Origin: Chitinophagaceae bacterium
Lineage (GTDB): Bacteria > Bacteroidota > Bacteroidia > Chitinophagales > Chitinophagaceae
Direction: 5' to 3'
Length of the DNA: 64,000 nucleotides
Assembly (NCBI GenBank): GCA_016719815.1
Contig: JADJYK010000015.1
Coordinates: forward strand, 1 to 64,000
Part shown: positions 10,513 to 20,849 of the stretch, one piece after another
How the letters are laid out: every line of letters starts with the position of its first letter
Position numbering within the stretch: the stretch's first letter is position 1
Position numbers and translations under genes: made by a program
The notes under the pieces: generated by a model
Seen by the model: only the letters and a program-made list of their open reading frames with translations
The model's database searches: none
Told to the model about the DNA's origin: nothing

Positions 10513-13500
10513 CTATAGTGTGATAAAATTATTTTTGAAAATAACCACATTCACACCCTTAAAGATGAATTCTTTCTCATCATTGTAAAGATGCAGGCTG
10601 TAAACTCCGCTTGCCAGTCTTGACAAGTCAACAGGAATTACACTGCCATAGGCTATTCCTTCAACCACCTGATTGTGGTACATTTTTTCCATCTGCGCCA
10701 AACACTCTTACACCAAGACGCTTGTAGAGGTCTGTATTCATCCTGATGCTGAAGTTACCATTGTTAGGCACAGGATAAACATACACTGCCTGGTAGTCGG
10801 TAAGGAGGCGATGACGTTCAGCACATTCTAACACACTGATCACCTTGGTTTCATTGGTTGTACAACCAGCATTAGATACAGAATAGGTGATTGTTTTTGC
10901 ACCTATCCCTGCAGCAGAAGGAGTAAATGTTGCACCTGCCACACCTGAGCCGCTCCAAGTTCCGGTTGATGGTGTTGCAGAGAGTGAAACAGGACCGTCT
11001 GATACGCAAAGTGCGGAAGGAATGCTGCCAAATGAAACTACAGGATAAGCATTCACGGTAAGTGCAGCAACAGAAGATGTTACGGATCCGCAACCGGCTG
11101 TTACTATAACCCTGAACCTGTATCCATTTTGAGCAACCGGTATATTACTTTGTGCAAATGAATTAGTAGTAGCACCTGTAATATTAGCCCAGGTTGTTCC
11201 ATTATCGGTACTCAATTGCCACTGGTAAGTTAATGCACCGATACCAGTTGTAGCAGTTACGCTCATGGTAGCTGCACTGCCTGCACAGATTGTGGCATTG
11301 ACCGGCTGTGCAGTTATTGCCGGCAATGTATTAACTGTAAGTACAGCTGCTGTTGACACACCCGGTGTACAAACACCGCTTGATACCACGCAACGATACC
11401 TGTATCCGTTTAATGTATAAGGTGTAGTGGTAAGCGTAAGTGTGGCAGCATTTACACCACCATATACTGCAGTAGCAGAAAGGTTGGTATAGTTTGCACC
11501 GCCATCTGTACTTACCTGCCATTGATAGCTAAGTCCGGTACCGGAAGCAGCAACAGTAAATGATGTATTCGTTTGTTCGCAAATTGTCTGATTCGATGGA
11601 TTTGCAGTAACTGTTACAGTTGAAGAAACATTCAGGATTGCAGCTGCAGATGTTGCAGCAGGAGTACATGTGCCGGAAACCACGCAACGGTAGCGATAGT
11701 TATTCTGACCTGTAGTTGTGGTTGCCATATTATAACTGGCAGCGATTGCACCGCTTATTGGGTTCCATGTAGTACCACCGTCTGTGCTCAGTTCCCACTG
11801 ATAAGTAAGACCTGAACCTGTTGCAGTAACGCTGAATGTAACAGCACTTCCGGCACATACTGACAGGCCGACAGGATTAGCCGTAACAGCAGGAGCAACA
11901 TTTACTGTAAGAGTAGCGGCATCAGAAGTAGTACTTCCGCACTGACCGGTTACAATTACCCGGAACTGCCATCCACTGTTTACAATAGCAGCGCCAGGGA
12001 AAGCGTAACTGGCAGCAATTGCGCCAGCAACATTTGTCCATGTACCGCCACCATTTGTGCTGTATTGCCATTGATAACCTGTTGCTCCGGTAGCAGCTAC
12101 ACTGAAATTGGCTGTACCTCCCACACAAACTGCCTGGTTAGCAGGCTGTGCAGTTATCGCCGGACCAGAACCTGGATTAATAGTGAATACAATATTACGG
12201 GTTTGAGTTGGTGCGCCGGTACCTGTACCTGTAACAGTTACAGTATAGTTGCCGGGGCTTAATGTACTCATACCTGTAAGGCTAACTGTAGTAGAAGGAG
12301 CAGCCTGTGATAGCAATGTGGTGACAAAGCTCACTGTTGGACCAGCAGGACTTACAGAACCACTCAGACTTACATCACCGGTAAACGTACCAATCCATGT
12401 AGCTGTAAGGTTGCCAGATGTCATCACATCCGGAGCAGGACATGAAGCCGTAACCGCTGCGGGACTGTTAAATGAGAATCCGTTTGGCGGAGGAGTAATG
12501 GTAATATTGGCATTATTAATATCAAAGAAGATATTACCAATAGACTCTACCTTAATCCTTCCGGTAGTTGTCAGGTTCATCGGTACCACAATGCTCTCTG
12601 TACCATCATTTGCAGTACTGCTTGCCAATTCAATCGGGAAGGTATTTCCACCATCTGTTGATAGCAATATCTTAACGTTAGCACAGTTAAAAGGTGCCGC
12701 AGTTGTATTGTTTACAGACCAACTAATCGTTTGATTAGAGCCAGCTTCCCAGCTTGTTGCAGTATTTTGAGTTGTAATCAGGAAAGGTCCGCCAGTTGCA
12801 TTAACTGTGACCACCATATCCTGGAAATTTGTTTGTCCAACAGCTGTGCCGTTATAAGGCCTGTTGTCTCTTGCTGTAAGTCTGAAATTAAGTGTACGGC
12901 CTACATTACTCAACGCTTCTGTATTCGCAATAGCATCACCACCGGGCAGAGGTCCTGTTATATTAGCCCCTGTAAGAATAGTTGATAACCTTGGGAAAAG
13001 CCTCGTAGGAGATGTTGTAGCCGGCCATGTAATCCAGTTAGGACCAGTAGGCTTATTCTCTCTGGCAACACTGTTATTTCCTGTTTGACCTGCACCATCA
13101 TCATTTTGTTCCCAGCAATAAGTCAGTACATCACTACCATCAGCATCGGTAGCTGAACCAGTTAATACAAAAGGCGTACTGATAGGAATTGTATAGTTAG
13201 TTAAAGCAGCAACAACCGGAGTGGCGTTGATACCAGCCTGGTTAGTAGTAACAGGGCAAGTTTTGCCAACCATGTTAACTTGTATCTGCTGAATTGATGC
13301 TTCATGGAAGATATCAATTGAGTGCGGAGCCACATCCTGTGATGTGATACCAGCATAACCCATGATTGTGATACCAGAACCAACTTCTTTATTTACGCCA
13401 ACGCCTTCATTTGACATAGAGAAGGTATGGTTGCCACCCATTTGGTGACCCATTTCGTGAGCAACATAGTCAATATCAAAATTATCACCCTGAGGAATAC

Positions 13501-14491
13501 CATCTGCAGGAGAAGTAATACCACTACCCTTATTGGCATCGTTACAAACACAACCAATACAACCGGCGTTACCACCACCACCACTTGCTCCAAACATATG
13601 GCCAATATCATAGTTTGCCGCACCGATTATAGCGTTAAGTGTGGCTTGCAATTGTGCATTCCAGCTTCCCATTGTTGTGTAGGGATCCGTAGCAGGGTTG
13701 TAATAAATTACCAGGTCTGTATTCGGAATCAGATTCAAATGGATTGCCAGGTCTTTTTCATAACATCCATTGCAACGGGTAAGTGTGGCATTATAAGCTG
13801 CCAGTACAAGTGCAACCTGGGCAGAACTTGTAGCTCCAAACCAGTTAGAATATTCACCATTACAGGACTGCGCCAAACGCATTGTTTTCAACTGCCCTGC
13901 ACTGCTTTCAGGCCTTAAGAAAGAAACACTCTCATTAAGGCTTGCAGCAAACTGCTGATCTGGAGTTGAACACACCCAGGGTAATCCTCCTTTAGCTCTG
14001 TGAGATTTGAATACAGCATACACAGTATGATCCTGTGAGTAAGGTTCTATATACTCATTCGGGCCATTGGTTCTGAAAACCATTGTCTGAATGCCTTGTG
14101 GAGAAATACTCAGTTTAAGTGTAGCTCCGTTGTCGGTAATACCTTTTCCGGAGAATGCCCTGATTTCAGGAAAACGGGCCTGTAAAGCAGGTTCAAAGTT
14201 TGATGCTTCGTACACTTCAAACTGCTCTATGTTACCATTTGCATCAGGCAAGGAAATAATTGCTGACTGGTTTCCCCTTTTGTCAACAACCGTAAACAGT
14301 TTCTGCCGCATGGGTTCAATATTCAAATTGAACAGCTTATACTCCTTAGGAAACGATTGTCTTGCAACAGCCTTATCAGTGGTTATTCCACTGTTATCAC
14401 TGCGTGAAGACCAATAATTTTCCTGGGCTGAAACTGTAAAAGAAATACTGACTACAAGAATAGCCAGTAAAATTTTGTACATTTTACTCAT
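10513..14491 (-). CDS. secreted reprolysin-type metallopeptidase with Ig-like repeats and T9SS sorting tail
   Basis: A large secreted zinc peptidase, about 1325 residues once restored. ATG at 14491 gives the signal peptide MSKMYKILLAILVVSISFTVS; an in-frame ATG at 14524 would add a Lys-rich leader. A propeptide-like region precedes the catalytic domain, with zinc site HEMGHQMGGNH near residue 350 and a downstream Met-turn candidate ITIMGYAG (HExxHxxGxxH, metzincin class). Then come a cadherin/PKD-like stretch, beta-sandwich segments and four Ig-like repeats, each with a Gln-Pro or Asn-Pro start, a Cys and YQW(Q/E)xSTDxG (about residues 790-1180). The tail (VYPVPNNGNFSIRM, then ASGVYSLHLYND) is a type A T9SS sorting domain. 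One A is missing from a run near 10690, splitting that tail. Confidence 0.85.
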
Positions 14492-14587
14492 AAAAAATTG
14501 TTTGGTTTTTAAATTTAAAAGCACAAAGCCTTAAAAAGCGTCTAAAATTAAGGAATAATCATGTTCCGTTATTGTATTTTTTTGAAC

Positions 14588-14626
14588 AAAAAAAATAAAG
14601 TCCTGTCCCCGGAAAGGGACAGGACT
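14588..14626 (-). terminator. intrinsic terminator after groEL
   Basis: AGTCCTGTCCC and GGGACAGGACT form a perfect 11-bp stem. On the minus strand it is followed by an A/T run rich in T. It lies 45 bp beyond the groEL stop. Confidence 0.85.
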
Positions 14627-14670
14627 TGCTAAATTTTTCAGCTCCTGAACTATCAGGCTACTAATCATTA

Positions 14671-16308
14671 TTAATACCCCATTCCACCCATATCCGGTGC
14701 TCCGCCATGCATATGCGGCTCTTCTTTCTTGGGCTTATCAGCTACAACACATTCAGTTGTAAGCAGCATACCAGCTATGGAAGCAGCATTTTCAAGTGCA
14801 ACCCGGGTTACTTTGGTAGGATCGATAACACCTGCTTTGAACAGGTTTTCATACTCTTCCGTACGGGCATTGAAACCAAAATCGCCTTTTCCTTCCTTGA
14901 TCTTCTGTACTACAATAGAACCATCAATGCCTGCATTTGCAGTCAAAATGCGTATGGGCTCTTCCAATGCACGGCGCACAATGGCCATACCCGTTTGCTC
15001 ATCAGCAATCTGCCCACGAACTTTTGCTTCGAGGCTTTCAATGGACCTGATGAAAGCTACTCCACCACCGGGAACAATTCCTTCTTCAACAGCGGCCCTT
15101 GTGGCGTGTAAGGCATCATCCACACGGTCTTTTTTCTCTTTCATTTCTACTTCAGTAGCAGCGCCTACATAGAGAACTGCAACACCACCGCTCAACTTAG
15201 CCAAACGCTCCTGCAGTTTTTCTTTGTCATAGTCTGAAGTTGTGTTCTGAATTTGAATGGTTATCTCTTCTACTCTACCTTTTATTTCAGATTTTTTTCC
15301 CTTCCCACCTACAACAATTGTATTGTCTTTGTCAATTGTTATTGAAGAAGCTTGTCCTAAAAGCGATAAATCAGCATTTTCAATTTTTGCGCCTAGGTCC
15401 TCACTAATTACAACACCACCTGTAAGTATCGCAATATCTTTAAGCATTTCTTTCCTTCTATCGCCAAAACCAGGGGCTTTTACGGCAGCCACTTTTAGTG
15501 TGCCACGCAGTTTGTTTACTACTAAAGTAGCCAGTGCTTCGCCTTCCAAATCTTCGGCGATAATCAGCAAAGGACGGCCACCTTGTGCCACTTTCTCCAG
15601 TATTTGGAGAATATCTTTCATATTGCTTATCTTCTTATCATATATTAATATGTAAGGATTTTGCAGTTCAACTTCCATTTTTTCGCTGTTGGTAACGAAA
15701 TAAGGAGAAATATACCCCCTGTCAAACTGCATACCTTCCACTACATCAACAGTTGTATCGGTACCTTTGGCCTCTTCCACGGTAATCACCCCTTCTTTAC
15801 CCACCTTAACAAATGCTTCAGCAATCAGTTTACCAATTGTTTCATCATTGTTGGCAGAAATAGTAGCCACCTGCTGTATCTTTTTACTGTCGCTTCCTAC
15901 AGTCTGGCTCTGGTTTTTCAGGCTTTCAACTACCAAACTAACCGCTTTATCAATACCACGTTTCAAATCCATAGGGTTTGCACCGGCAGCCACCATCTTC
16001 AGGCCTTCGCTGATGATAGACTGGGCAAGGACGGTGGCCGTGGTAGTGCCATCACCTGCAATATCGGCAGTTTTTGAGGCTACTTCTTTCACCATCTGTG
16101 CTCCCATATTTTCAATGGGGTCTTCCAGTTCAATTTCCTTTGCTACAGTAACACCATCTTTTGTTACCTGTGGTGCGCCAAATTTTTTCTCAATAACCAC
16201 ATTACGGCCTTTGGGACCGAGTGTGACTTTAACAGCGTTGGCCAATGTGTCCACGCCTTTTTTCATCCTGTTTCTTGCTTCAATATCGAAGAAGATTTGC
16301 TTTGCCAT
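14671..16308 (-). CDS. groL: chaperonin GroEL (Hsp60)
   Basis: The 60-kDa chaperonin subunit that folds cytosolic proteins in a 14-mer with the GroES lid. The frame is full length (545 residues) and intact. It starts MAKQIFFDIEARNRMKKGVD, carries the ATP-site segments LGPKGRNVVI and GDGTTTATVLAQ, and ends in the Gly/Met-rich tail GGAPDMGGMGY. It lies 84 bp downstream of groES on the same strand, the standard operon. There is no CIRCE element (TTAGCACTC-N9-GAGTGCTAA) upstream of groES that I can see, which agrees with Bacteroidota usually using other control. Confidence 0.98.
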   Translation of the reverse strand: MAKQIFFDIEARNRMKKGVDTLANAVKVTLGPKGRNVVIEKKFGAPQVTKDGVTVAKEIELEDPIENMGAQMVKEVASKTADIAGDGTTTATVLAQSIISEGLKMVAAGANPMDLKRGIDKAVSLVVESLKNQSQTVGSDSKKIQQVATISANNDETIGKLIAEAFVKVGKEGVITVEEAKGTDTTVDVVEGMQFDRGYISPYFVTNSEKMEVELQNPYILIYDKKISNMKDILQILEKVAQGGRPLLIIAEDLEGEALATLVVNKLRGTLKVAAVKAPGFGDRRKEMLKDIAILTGGVVISEDLGAKIENADLSLLGQASSITIDKDNTIVVGGKGKKSEIKGRVEEITIQIQNTTSDYDKEKLQERLAKLSGGVAVLYVGAATEVEMKEKKDRVDDALHATRAAVEEGIVPGGGVAFIRSIESLEAKVRGQIADEQTGMAIVRRALEEPIRILTANAGIDGSIVVQKIKEGKGDFGFNARTEEYENLFKAGVIDPTKVTRVALENAASIAGMLLTTECVVADKPKKEEPHMHGGAPDMGGMGY

Positions 16309-16392
16309 TTTATAGAAGTTTATAAGTTTTAAGATTATGATTAACTAGTTTAAGTCAGGGATTTCTGATATCTGACTTTTGACATCGGGCAG

Positions 16393-16674
16393 TTATACGA
16401 TCGCCAGAATATCGCTTTCTCTCATTATCAGGTAATCCAGACCATCTATCTGAATTTCAGTTCCGGCATATTTACCATAAAGTACTGTGTCGCCAGCTTT
16501 AACTGTAACCGGTTCATCTTTTTTACCCGGACCTGCGGCAACAACTGTTCCTCTTTGAGGTTTTTCTTGTGCGGTGTCTGGGATAATTATGCCACCCTTC
16601 GTCATTGTTTCTGGAGCGGCTGCTTTTACGATTACCCTGTCATGCAGAGGGGTAACATTCACTTTCTTAGCCAT
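16393..16674 (-). CDS. groS: co-chaperonin GroES (Hsp10)
   Basis: The GroEL lid, which forms a heptamer. The 93-residue frame shows the family pattern: PLHDRVIVKAA near the start, a mobile loop with TKGGIIIPDTA at residues 26-36, VVAAGPGKK, GDTVLYGKYAGTEI and the ending ESDILAIV. Length and all conserved segments are normal. It is first in the groES-groEL operon and is read from a likely promoter at 16752-16759, giving a leader of about 70 bases. Confidence 0.98.
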   Translation of the reverse strand: MAKKVNVTPLHDRVIVKAAAPETMTKGGIIIPDTAQEKPQRGTVVAAGPGKKDEPVTVKAGDTVLYGKYAGTEIQIDGLDYLIMRESDILAIV

Positions 16675-16751
16675 AGTTGTATTGATTTTGTGTTTTTTAA
16701 ATTATTTACCCGTTGTACGGGCCGCCACTAACTTTTGTTACTGGTGGGCGG

Positions 16752-16759
16752 CGAAGGTA
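16752..16759 (-). promoter_or_regulatory. -7 promoter element of groES-groEL
   Basis: TACCTTCG followed by CCGCCC on the minus strand, a close variant of TAnnTTTG, 78 bp before the groES ATG. A -33 element is not obvious. It overlaps the region between divergent groES and nusB. Confidence 0.5.
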
Positions 16760-16924
16760 CAGGAAATAACATGCCAGTTGCCGGAGATATGAAAAAATTG
16801 CAGTTTAGCCCGCATAACACCCGAAATGTATCCCCAAATCATACAAGTATCCCGACAAACTGCCAGTTTCTAATGAATGAATCTCAAAAATCTGACAATA
16901 ATTTAATAGTAGCCACCCCTTCAG

Positions 16925-16952
16925 TTGTGATATAATTATATCCTTATCTTCG
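16925..16952 (+). promoter_or_regulatory. nusB promoter with -33 and -7 elements
   Basis: TTG at 16925-16927 and TATCTTCG at 16945-16952 are 17 bases apart, close to the Bacteroidota TTTG / TAnnTTTG arrangement. The nusB ATG follows 23 bases later. Confidence 0.55.
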
Positions 16953-16975
16953 CCCCCAAATTAGTTCTTGAAGCA

Positions 16976-17917
16976 ATGATCAACAGAAGAAATATCCGGG
17001 TAAAAGTGATGCAGACTTTGTACACTGTTACGACCCTGGAACATGACGAAGCCGCCGCTATAAAACCAGCCCCCAATCCTCAAAAAATATTACACCAGCC
17101 TTTTGACCAAACCCGTTCCTTATTGGTATACCTGATATGGAACCTTACAGAAATAGCCAGGTATGCTGAAAAAGATGCCCATCAGCGGGCATCCAAACAC
17201 CTTCCATCGGCCGAAGATTTGCATGTTAATACCAAGATTGCCGGTAATGAAGTTTTATGGAAAATGCTGGAAGACCCCTTTTTAAAAACTCAGACAGACA
17301 AAGACAAGCCTGAACGAATTGCCGACAGAGAACTTATAAGAAAAATATATCATAGCCTGGCCGAAACGGCAGAATATAACCTGTATATAAAATCAGAAGG
17401 AAGAGAGAAGCCGGAGGAAAAAAAGATTCTGGAGCTTATACTTTCTGACATGATGGTGGAAAATGAAGATTTTACCTCCCATATAGAAGAAAATTATATT
17501 AACTGGGATGATGATGGCGAGATGGTGATTCAATTGTTACAAGGATATCTTCAAAAACCGGGCAGTATTAATTTTGCCAAAATGCTGAGTGAGGATAAAG
17601 AGCTGTTTGCCAAATCACTTCTCAGCACGGTGCTCGACAAAGACGAACACCTGCAAAGCCTTATTATACCAAAATTAAAGAACTGGGATCCTGACAGGAT
17701 AGCAGTGCTGGACATGGTTATGATGAAAATGGGGGTGGCAGAATTCCTGTATTTCGAAACTATACCTCCTAAGGTTACTATTAATGAATATATTGACCTT
17801 GCCAAAGAGTACAGTACCCAGCAAAGCGGTCAGTTTGTTAACGGAATACTTGACAATATCCATAAAGAGCTGATGCAGCAGGGTAAAATGCATAAAGTGG
17901 AGTTTAAGAAGAGTTGA
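16976..17917 (+). CDS. nusB: transcription antitermination factor NusB, long form
   Basis: An RNA-binding antitermination factor that acts with NusE/S10 on rRNA leader boxA. At 313 residues it is about twice the E. coli length, normal for Bacteroidota, where an insert separates the two halves. The N-terminus MINRRNIRVKVMQTLY contains the Arg-rich start typical of NusB. The C-terminal half holds the conserved core: KNWDPDRIAVLDMVMMKMGVAEFLYF and TINEYIDLAKEYS, then QFVNGILDNIHKEL. It starts a run of co-directional genes (nusB, DUF1573 lipoprotein, yajC, coaE). No frame break is seen. Confidence 0.93.
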   Translation: MINRRNIRVKVMQTLYTVTTLEHDEAAAIKPAPNPQKILHQPFDQTRSLLVYLIWNLTEIARYAEKDAHQRASKHLPSAEDLHVNTKIAGNEVLWKMLEDPFLKTQTDKDKPERIADRELIRKIYHSLAETAEYNLYIKSEGREKPEEKKILELILSDMMVENEDFTSHIEENYINWDDDGEMVIQLLQGYLQKPGSINFAKMLSEDKELFAKSLLSTVLDKDEHLQSLIIPKLKNWDPDRIAVLDMVMMKMGVAEFLYFETIPPKVTINEYIDLAKEYSTQQSGQFVNGILDNIHKELMQQGKMHKVEFKKS

Positions 17918-17972
17918 GTTTACAGTTTATTGTTTGTTCACTTAATTTTGCATTTTCTTAAAATCACCAGAT

Positions 17973-18464
17973 ATGAAAAAGATACTATTGTTTACTGTTA
18001 TCGCCGCCGGATTGATTTCCTGCAATTCAGCCGATAAAAAAGACGGCAAGATTGATAGTATGAACAGGGCAGAAATTGAACAGGCATTAAGAGATTCAGC
18101 ACTATCCGGCACACAGGGTGCGCAAACAGGTGATACAGCCAACTCCACCACTATATCGTGGATTGACTCCACAACTATGGATTTGGGTAAACTGAAAAAA
18201 GATCAGCAGGTAGAAGTAACCTATCGTTTTAAAAATACCGGCGACAAGAACCTGGTGATTGAAAATGTAAGTGCCGGATGCGGATGCACCATTCCCGAAA
18301 AACCGGAAAAACCTTATGCTCCGGGAGAAGAAGGGGTGATAAAAGCAAGGTTTAATGGCAGCGGTTCCGGACATATTTCTAAAACAGTTACTGTAGTGGC
18401 CAATACCAAACCATATAGAGATCATGTGCTTACTTTTACCGGCGACATTCAGGAAAGCAAATAA
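17973..18464 (+). CDS. DUF1573 lipoprotein
   Basis: A 163-residue predicted lipoprotein. The signal MKKILLFTVIAAGLISC ends in a lipobox (LISC), so Cys17 should be lipidated. After a charged linker the DUF1573 beta-sandwich follows: MDLGKLKKDQQVEVTYRFKN, then VSAGCGCTIPEKP and a closing strand THV-like segment VLTFTGDIQ. The CGC pair is common in this family. DUF1573 has an immunoglobulin-like fold of unknown role. It sits 55 bp after nusB and 48 bp before yajC, probably in one transcript. Confidence 0.88.
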   Translation: MKKILLFTVIAAGLISCNSADKKDGKIDSMNRAEIEQALRDSALSGTQGAQTGDTANSTTISWIDSTTMDLGKLKKDQQVEVTYRFKNTGDKNLVIENVSAGCGCTIPEKPEKPYAPGEEGVIKARFNGSGSGHISKTVTVVANTKPYRDHVLTFTGDIQESK

Positions 18465-18512
18465 CGAAGACGATCACACCGGCATCATTTAATATACATA
18501 TAATATACAAAC

Positions 18513-18896
18513 ATGAAACTTACACGAACATTCAGCATTGTAATTGCAGCAACAATATTTTTAACCTCTTGTGTGCCTCCTGGCGGAGATAGCAAAAGCA
18601 GCGGCGGCGGATTCACCACCCTGTTATTTCCTATACTTATTCTTGTAGTATTCTGGCTTTTCTTTATCCGTCCGCAGTCTAAAAAAGCAAAAGAACAAAA
18701 GAAATTTATTGAGAATATGGGCAAAGGTGAAAAGATTGTAACCATTGCCGGTATTCATGGCACCATTAATAAAATAAACGAAGACGGCACCATCATGCTT
18801 GAAGTGAGCCCCGGCAGTTATATTAAAATTGAAAAATCTGCTGTTAGCATGGAGTGGACAGCGCAACTGAATAAAATTGTACCTGAAAAGAAATAA
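18513..18896 (+). CDS. yajC: preprotein translocase accessory subunit YajC, with lipobox-like N-terminus
   Basis: An inner-membrane partner of SecDF in Sec export. The core is typical: one membrane helix TTLLFPILILVVFWLFFIRP, the positive stretch QSKKAKEQKKFIENM, then GEKIVTIAGIHGTINKIN. It is 127 residues long because of an extra N-terminal signal (MKLTRTFSIVIAATIFLTSC) that ends in a lipobox-like LTSC before the normal helix. secDF is nearby at 21506. A stem-loop at 18912-18957 follows the stop. Confidence 0.93.
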   Translation: MKLTRTFSIVIAATIFLTSCVPPGGDSKSSGGGFTTLLFPILILVVFWLFFIRPQSKKAKEQKKFIENMGKGEKIVTIAGIHGTINKINEDGTIMLEVSPGSYIKIEKSAVSMEWTAQLNKIVPEKK

Positions 18897-18911
18897 TTGA
18901 ATTTTCAATAT

Positions 18912-18957
18912 CAAATCCCAAATTCCAAAAACGCAGTTTACCGGAATTTGGGATTTG
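18912..18957. terminator. stem-loop between yajC and coaE
   Basis: A perfect 15-bp inverted repeat (CAAATCCCAAATTCC paired with GGAATTTGGGATTTG) around a 16-nt loop. It lies 16 bp after the yajC stop. It lacks a clean T-run, so it may be an mRNA-stabilising or attenuating hairpin rather than a strong terminator. Confidence 0.55.
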
Positions 18958-18980
18958 TAATTTTAGTAACTTAACTCTGA

Positions 18981-19574
18981 ATGTTACAAATTGGTCTTAC
19001 AGGCGGTATCGGCAGCGGTAAATCTACCGTTGCAAAAGTATTTGAAACACTGGGTATACCTGTGTATTATGCTGATGACGCAGCAAAAAAGCTGATGAAT
19101 ACTGATGAAAAACTGAAGCAGGAAATAATTAAAACTTTCGGTTCCGAAAGTTATCAAAAAGGTATACTGAACAGACCTTATATCGCTTCAGTGGTTTTTG
19201 CAGATAAAGAAAAACTGGAGTTACTGAACTCCATAGTACATCCGGCTACTATCGCCGATTCGCAGGACTGGGTAGCAGCACAAAAGGCACCTTATATTAT
19301 ACGAGAAGCTGCATTACTGTTTGAAAGCGGCGCTAATACCGGATTAGACTATGTAATCGGGGTATCGGCCCCCCTTCCCCTCCGATTACAACGTGTAATG
19401 CAGCGGGACGGTCTATCTGCAGAAGAAATAATACAACGTATTAACCGGCAAATGGATGAGGAAGAAAAATTAAAGAAATGTGATTTTGTCATCTGCAATG
19501 ATGAACAATCCTTGATTATTCCACCGATAGTGGAACTTGATAAAAAATTCAGAACATCAAAAAAGCCTGCATAA
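18981..19574 (+). CDS. coaE: dephospho-CoA kinase
   Basis: The last step of coenzyme A synthesis: phosphorylation of the ribose 3'-OH of dephospho-CoA by ATP. The 197-residue frame is intact, with P-loop GLTGGIGSGKSTVA at residues 5-18, substrate segment PVYYADDAAKKL near 30, and the lid-region motif LRLQRVMQRDGLSAEEI near 135. Length fits the family. The reading frame ends inside a bidirectional terminator, and the aminotransferase gene converges from the other side. Confidence 0.95.
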   Translation: MLQIGLTGGIGSGKSTVAKVFETLGIPVYYADDAAKKLMNTDEKLKQEIIKTFGSESYQKGILNRPYIASVVFADKEKLELLNSIVHPATIADSQDWVAAQKAPYIIREAALLFESGANTGLDYVIGVSAPLPLRLQRVMQRDGLSAEEIIQRINRQMDEEEKLKKCDFVICNDEQSLIIPPIVELDKKFRTSKKPA

Positions 19575-19587
19575 CTGCAGGCTTTTT
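19559..19587. terminator. bidirectional terminator, coaE / aminotransferase
   Basis: AAAAGCCTGCA and TGCAGGCTTTT pair perfectly around the loop TAAC, which contains the coaE stop codon. The stem has T-runs on both strands and separates the convergent genes. Confidence 0.9.
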
Positions 19588-19604
19588 ATCCTATTTCAAA
19601 TGAG

Positions 19605-20795
19605 TTATTTTAATTTGGCCAGTGCCGTTTTAATTCTTTTCCACCCTTCTTCAATTTTTTCCATACTGTTTGCAAATGAAAAACGTACACAACCGGGTTC
19701 TCCAAATGCTTCCCCCATCACAGATGATACATGGGCAGAATTGAGAAGGTACATGGCAAAATCTCCTGAATTATTTACTCCTGTTTGTCCATCCGATTTG
19801 CCATAGTAATAACTTACATCAGGAAAAATATAAAAAGCACCCTCCGGCTCCGGACAAATTATACCGGGTATATCTTTTACCAGTTCCAGCACCTTTGCCC
19901 GCCTGCGGGTGAACTCTTTTGCCATCTCGTATGTTGGTGTAAGATCTGTTGTAAGAGCTGTTACGGCTGCCTTTTGTGTAATAGAATTGGTACCACTGGT
20001 AAATTGTCCCTGCACCTTCTCACAGGCTTTGGCAATATCGGCATGTGCAGCAATGTAGCCAAGCCTCCAACCGGTCATGGCAAAACCTTTACTCAATCCG
20101 TTAATTAAAACCACCCTGTCCTTCAAGTCATCAAACTGTGCAATGCTTTCATGTTTGCCCACAAAGTTGATATATTCATAAATCTCGTCAGCCAAAATAA
20201 AAATACCAGGATGTTTGCTGAATACTTCTGCCAACGCAGCCAGTTCTTCTTTGCTGTACACGGCCCCGCTTGGATTGCAGGGGGATGAAAACATGAACAG
20301 TTTCGTCTTCGGCGTTATGGCTGCTTCCAGCTGTGCCGCACTTATTTTAAAATGCTGTTGCGGTGTGCTTTTTATTTCCACCACTTTTCCCCGGGCTATC
20401 TTCACCAGTTCGCTGTAAGTTACCCAATAAGGCGTGGGAATCAGCACTTCATCTTCGTCATCCACCAGAGCCAGAATTGCATTTGCAAGGCTCTGCTTGG
20501 CACCTGTTGATACTACAATATTTTCAGGTTTATAATCGAGATTGTTATCCCTTTTCAGTTTTGTGCAAACAGCTTCCCGCAAATCAAGATAGCCGGGTAC
20601 GGGAGTATAATGGCTCCAGTTATCGTTGATAGCTCTTATAGCTGCTTCCTTAATATGTGCAGGTGTGTCAAAATCCGGCTCGCCCAGGCTAAGATCAATT
20701 ACATCAATACCTTTTGCTCTGAGTTCACGACCCAGTTTGGCCATTTTTAATGTTTCGGGTTCGTTGAATCGCTGTAAAAATGATGAGAGTTGCAT
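19605..20795 (-). CDS. PLP-dependent aspartate aminotransferase (fold type I)
   Basis: Transfers the amino group between aspartate and 2-oxoglutarate, or handles a related amino acid. The 396-residue frame is intact and typical of the class I gamma group: LSLGEPDFDTPAHI near residue 36, STGAKQSLANAI near 100 for cofactor binding, FSSPCNPSGAVYSKEE near 172, LADEIYEYINF with the PLP-contacting Asp/Tyr, and the Schiff-base lysine in NGLSKGFAMTGWRLGY near 240. The C-terminal Arg is in GCVRFSFANS. It converges on coaE. Substrate cannot be fixed from sequence alone. Confidence 0.93.
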   Translation of the reverse strand: MQLSSFLQRFNEPETLKMAKLGRELRAKGIDVIDLSLGEPDFDTPAHIKEAAIRAINDNWSHYTPVPGYLDLREAVCTKLKRDNNLDYKPENIVVSTGAKQSLANAILALVDDEDEVLIPTPYWVTYSELVKIARGKVVEIKSTPQQHFKISAAQLEAAITPKTKLFMFSSPCNPSGAVYSKEELAALAEVFSKHPGIFILADEIYEYINFVGKHESIAQFDDLKDRVVLINGLSKGFAMTGWRLGYIAAHADIAKACEKVQGQFTSGTNSITQKAAVTALTTDLTPTYEMAKEFTRRRAKVLELVKDIPGIICPEPEGAFYIFPDVSYYYGKSDGQTGVNNSGDFAMYLLNSAHVSSVMGEAFGEPGCVRFSFANSMEKIEEGWKRIKTALAKLK

Positions 20796-20833
20796 AATAT
20801 TTTCTTTTCGTAATACATGTAAACTTATATGGC

Positions 20834-20841
20834 CAAAGATA
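20834..20841 (-). promoter_or_regulatory. -7 promoter element of the aminotransferase gene
   Basis: TATCTTTG on the minus strand, followed by GCC, matches the consensus exactly. It lies about 40 bp before the ATG at 20795. No clear -33 element. Confidence 0.55.
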
Positions 20842-20849
20842 ACTCAATA

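Noticed and set aside
12249..12734. 161-codon plus-strand frame inside the metallopeptidase gene
   Set aside because: Antisense shadow of a low-stop, Thr/Val-rich coding region; the minus-strand gene has clear domains here.
15767..16315. 182-codon plus-strand frame opposite groEL
   Set aside because: Mirror of a highly conserved gene; Ser/Thr/Ile-rich composition and no family resemblance.
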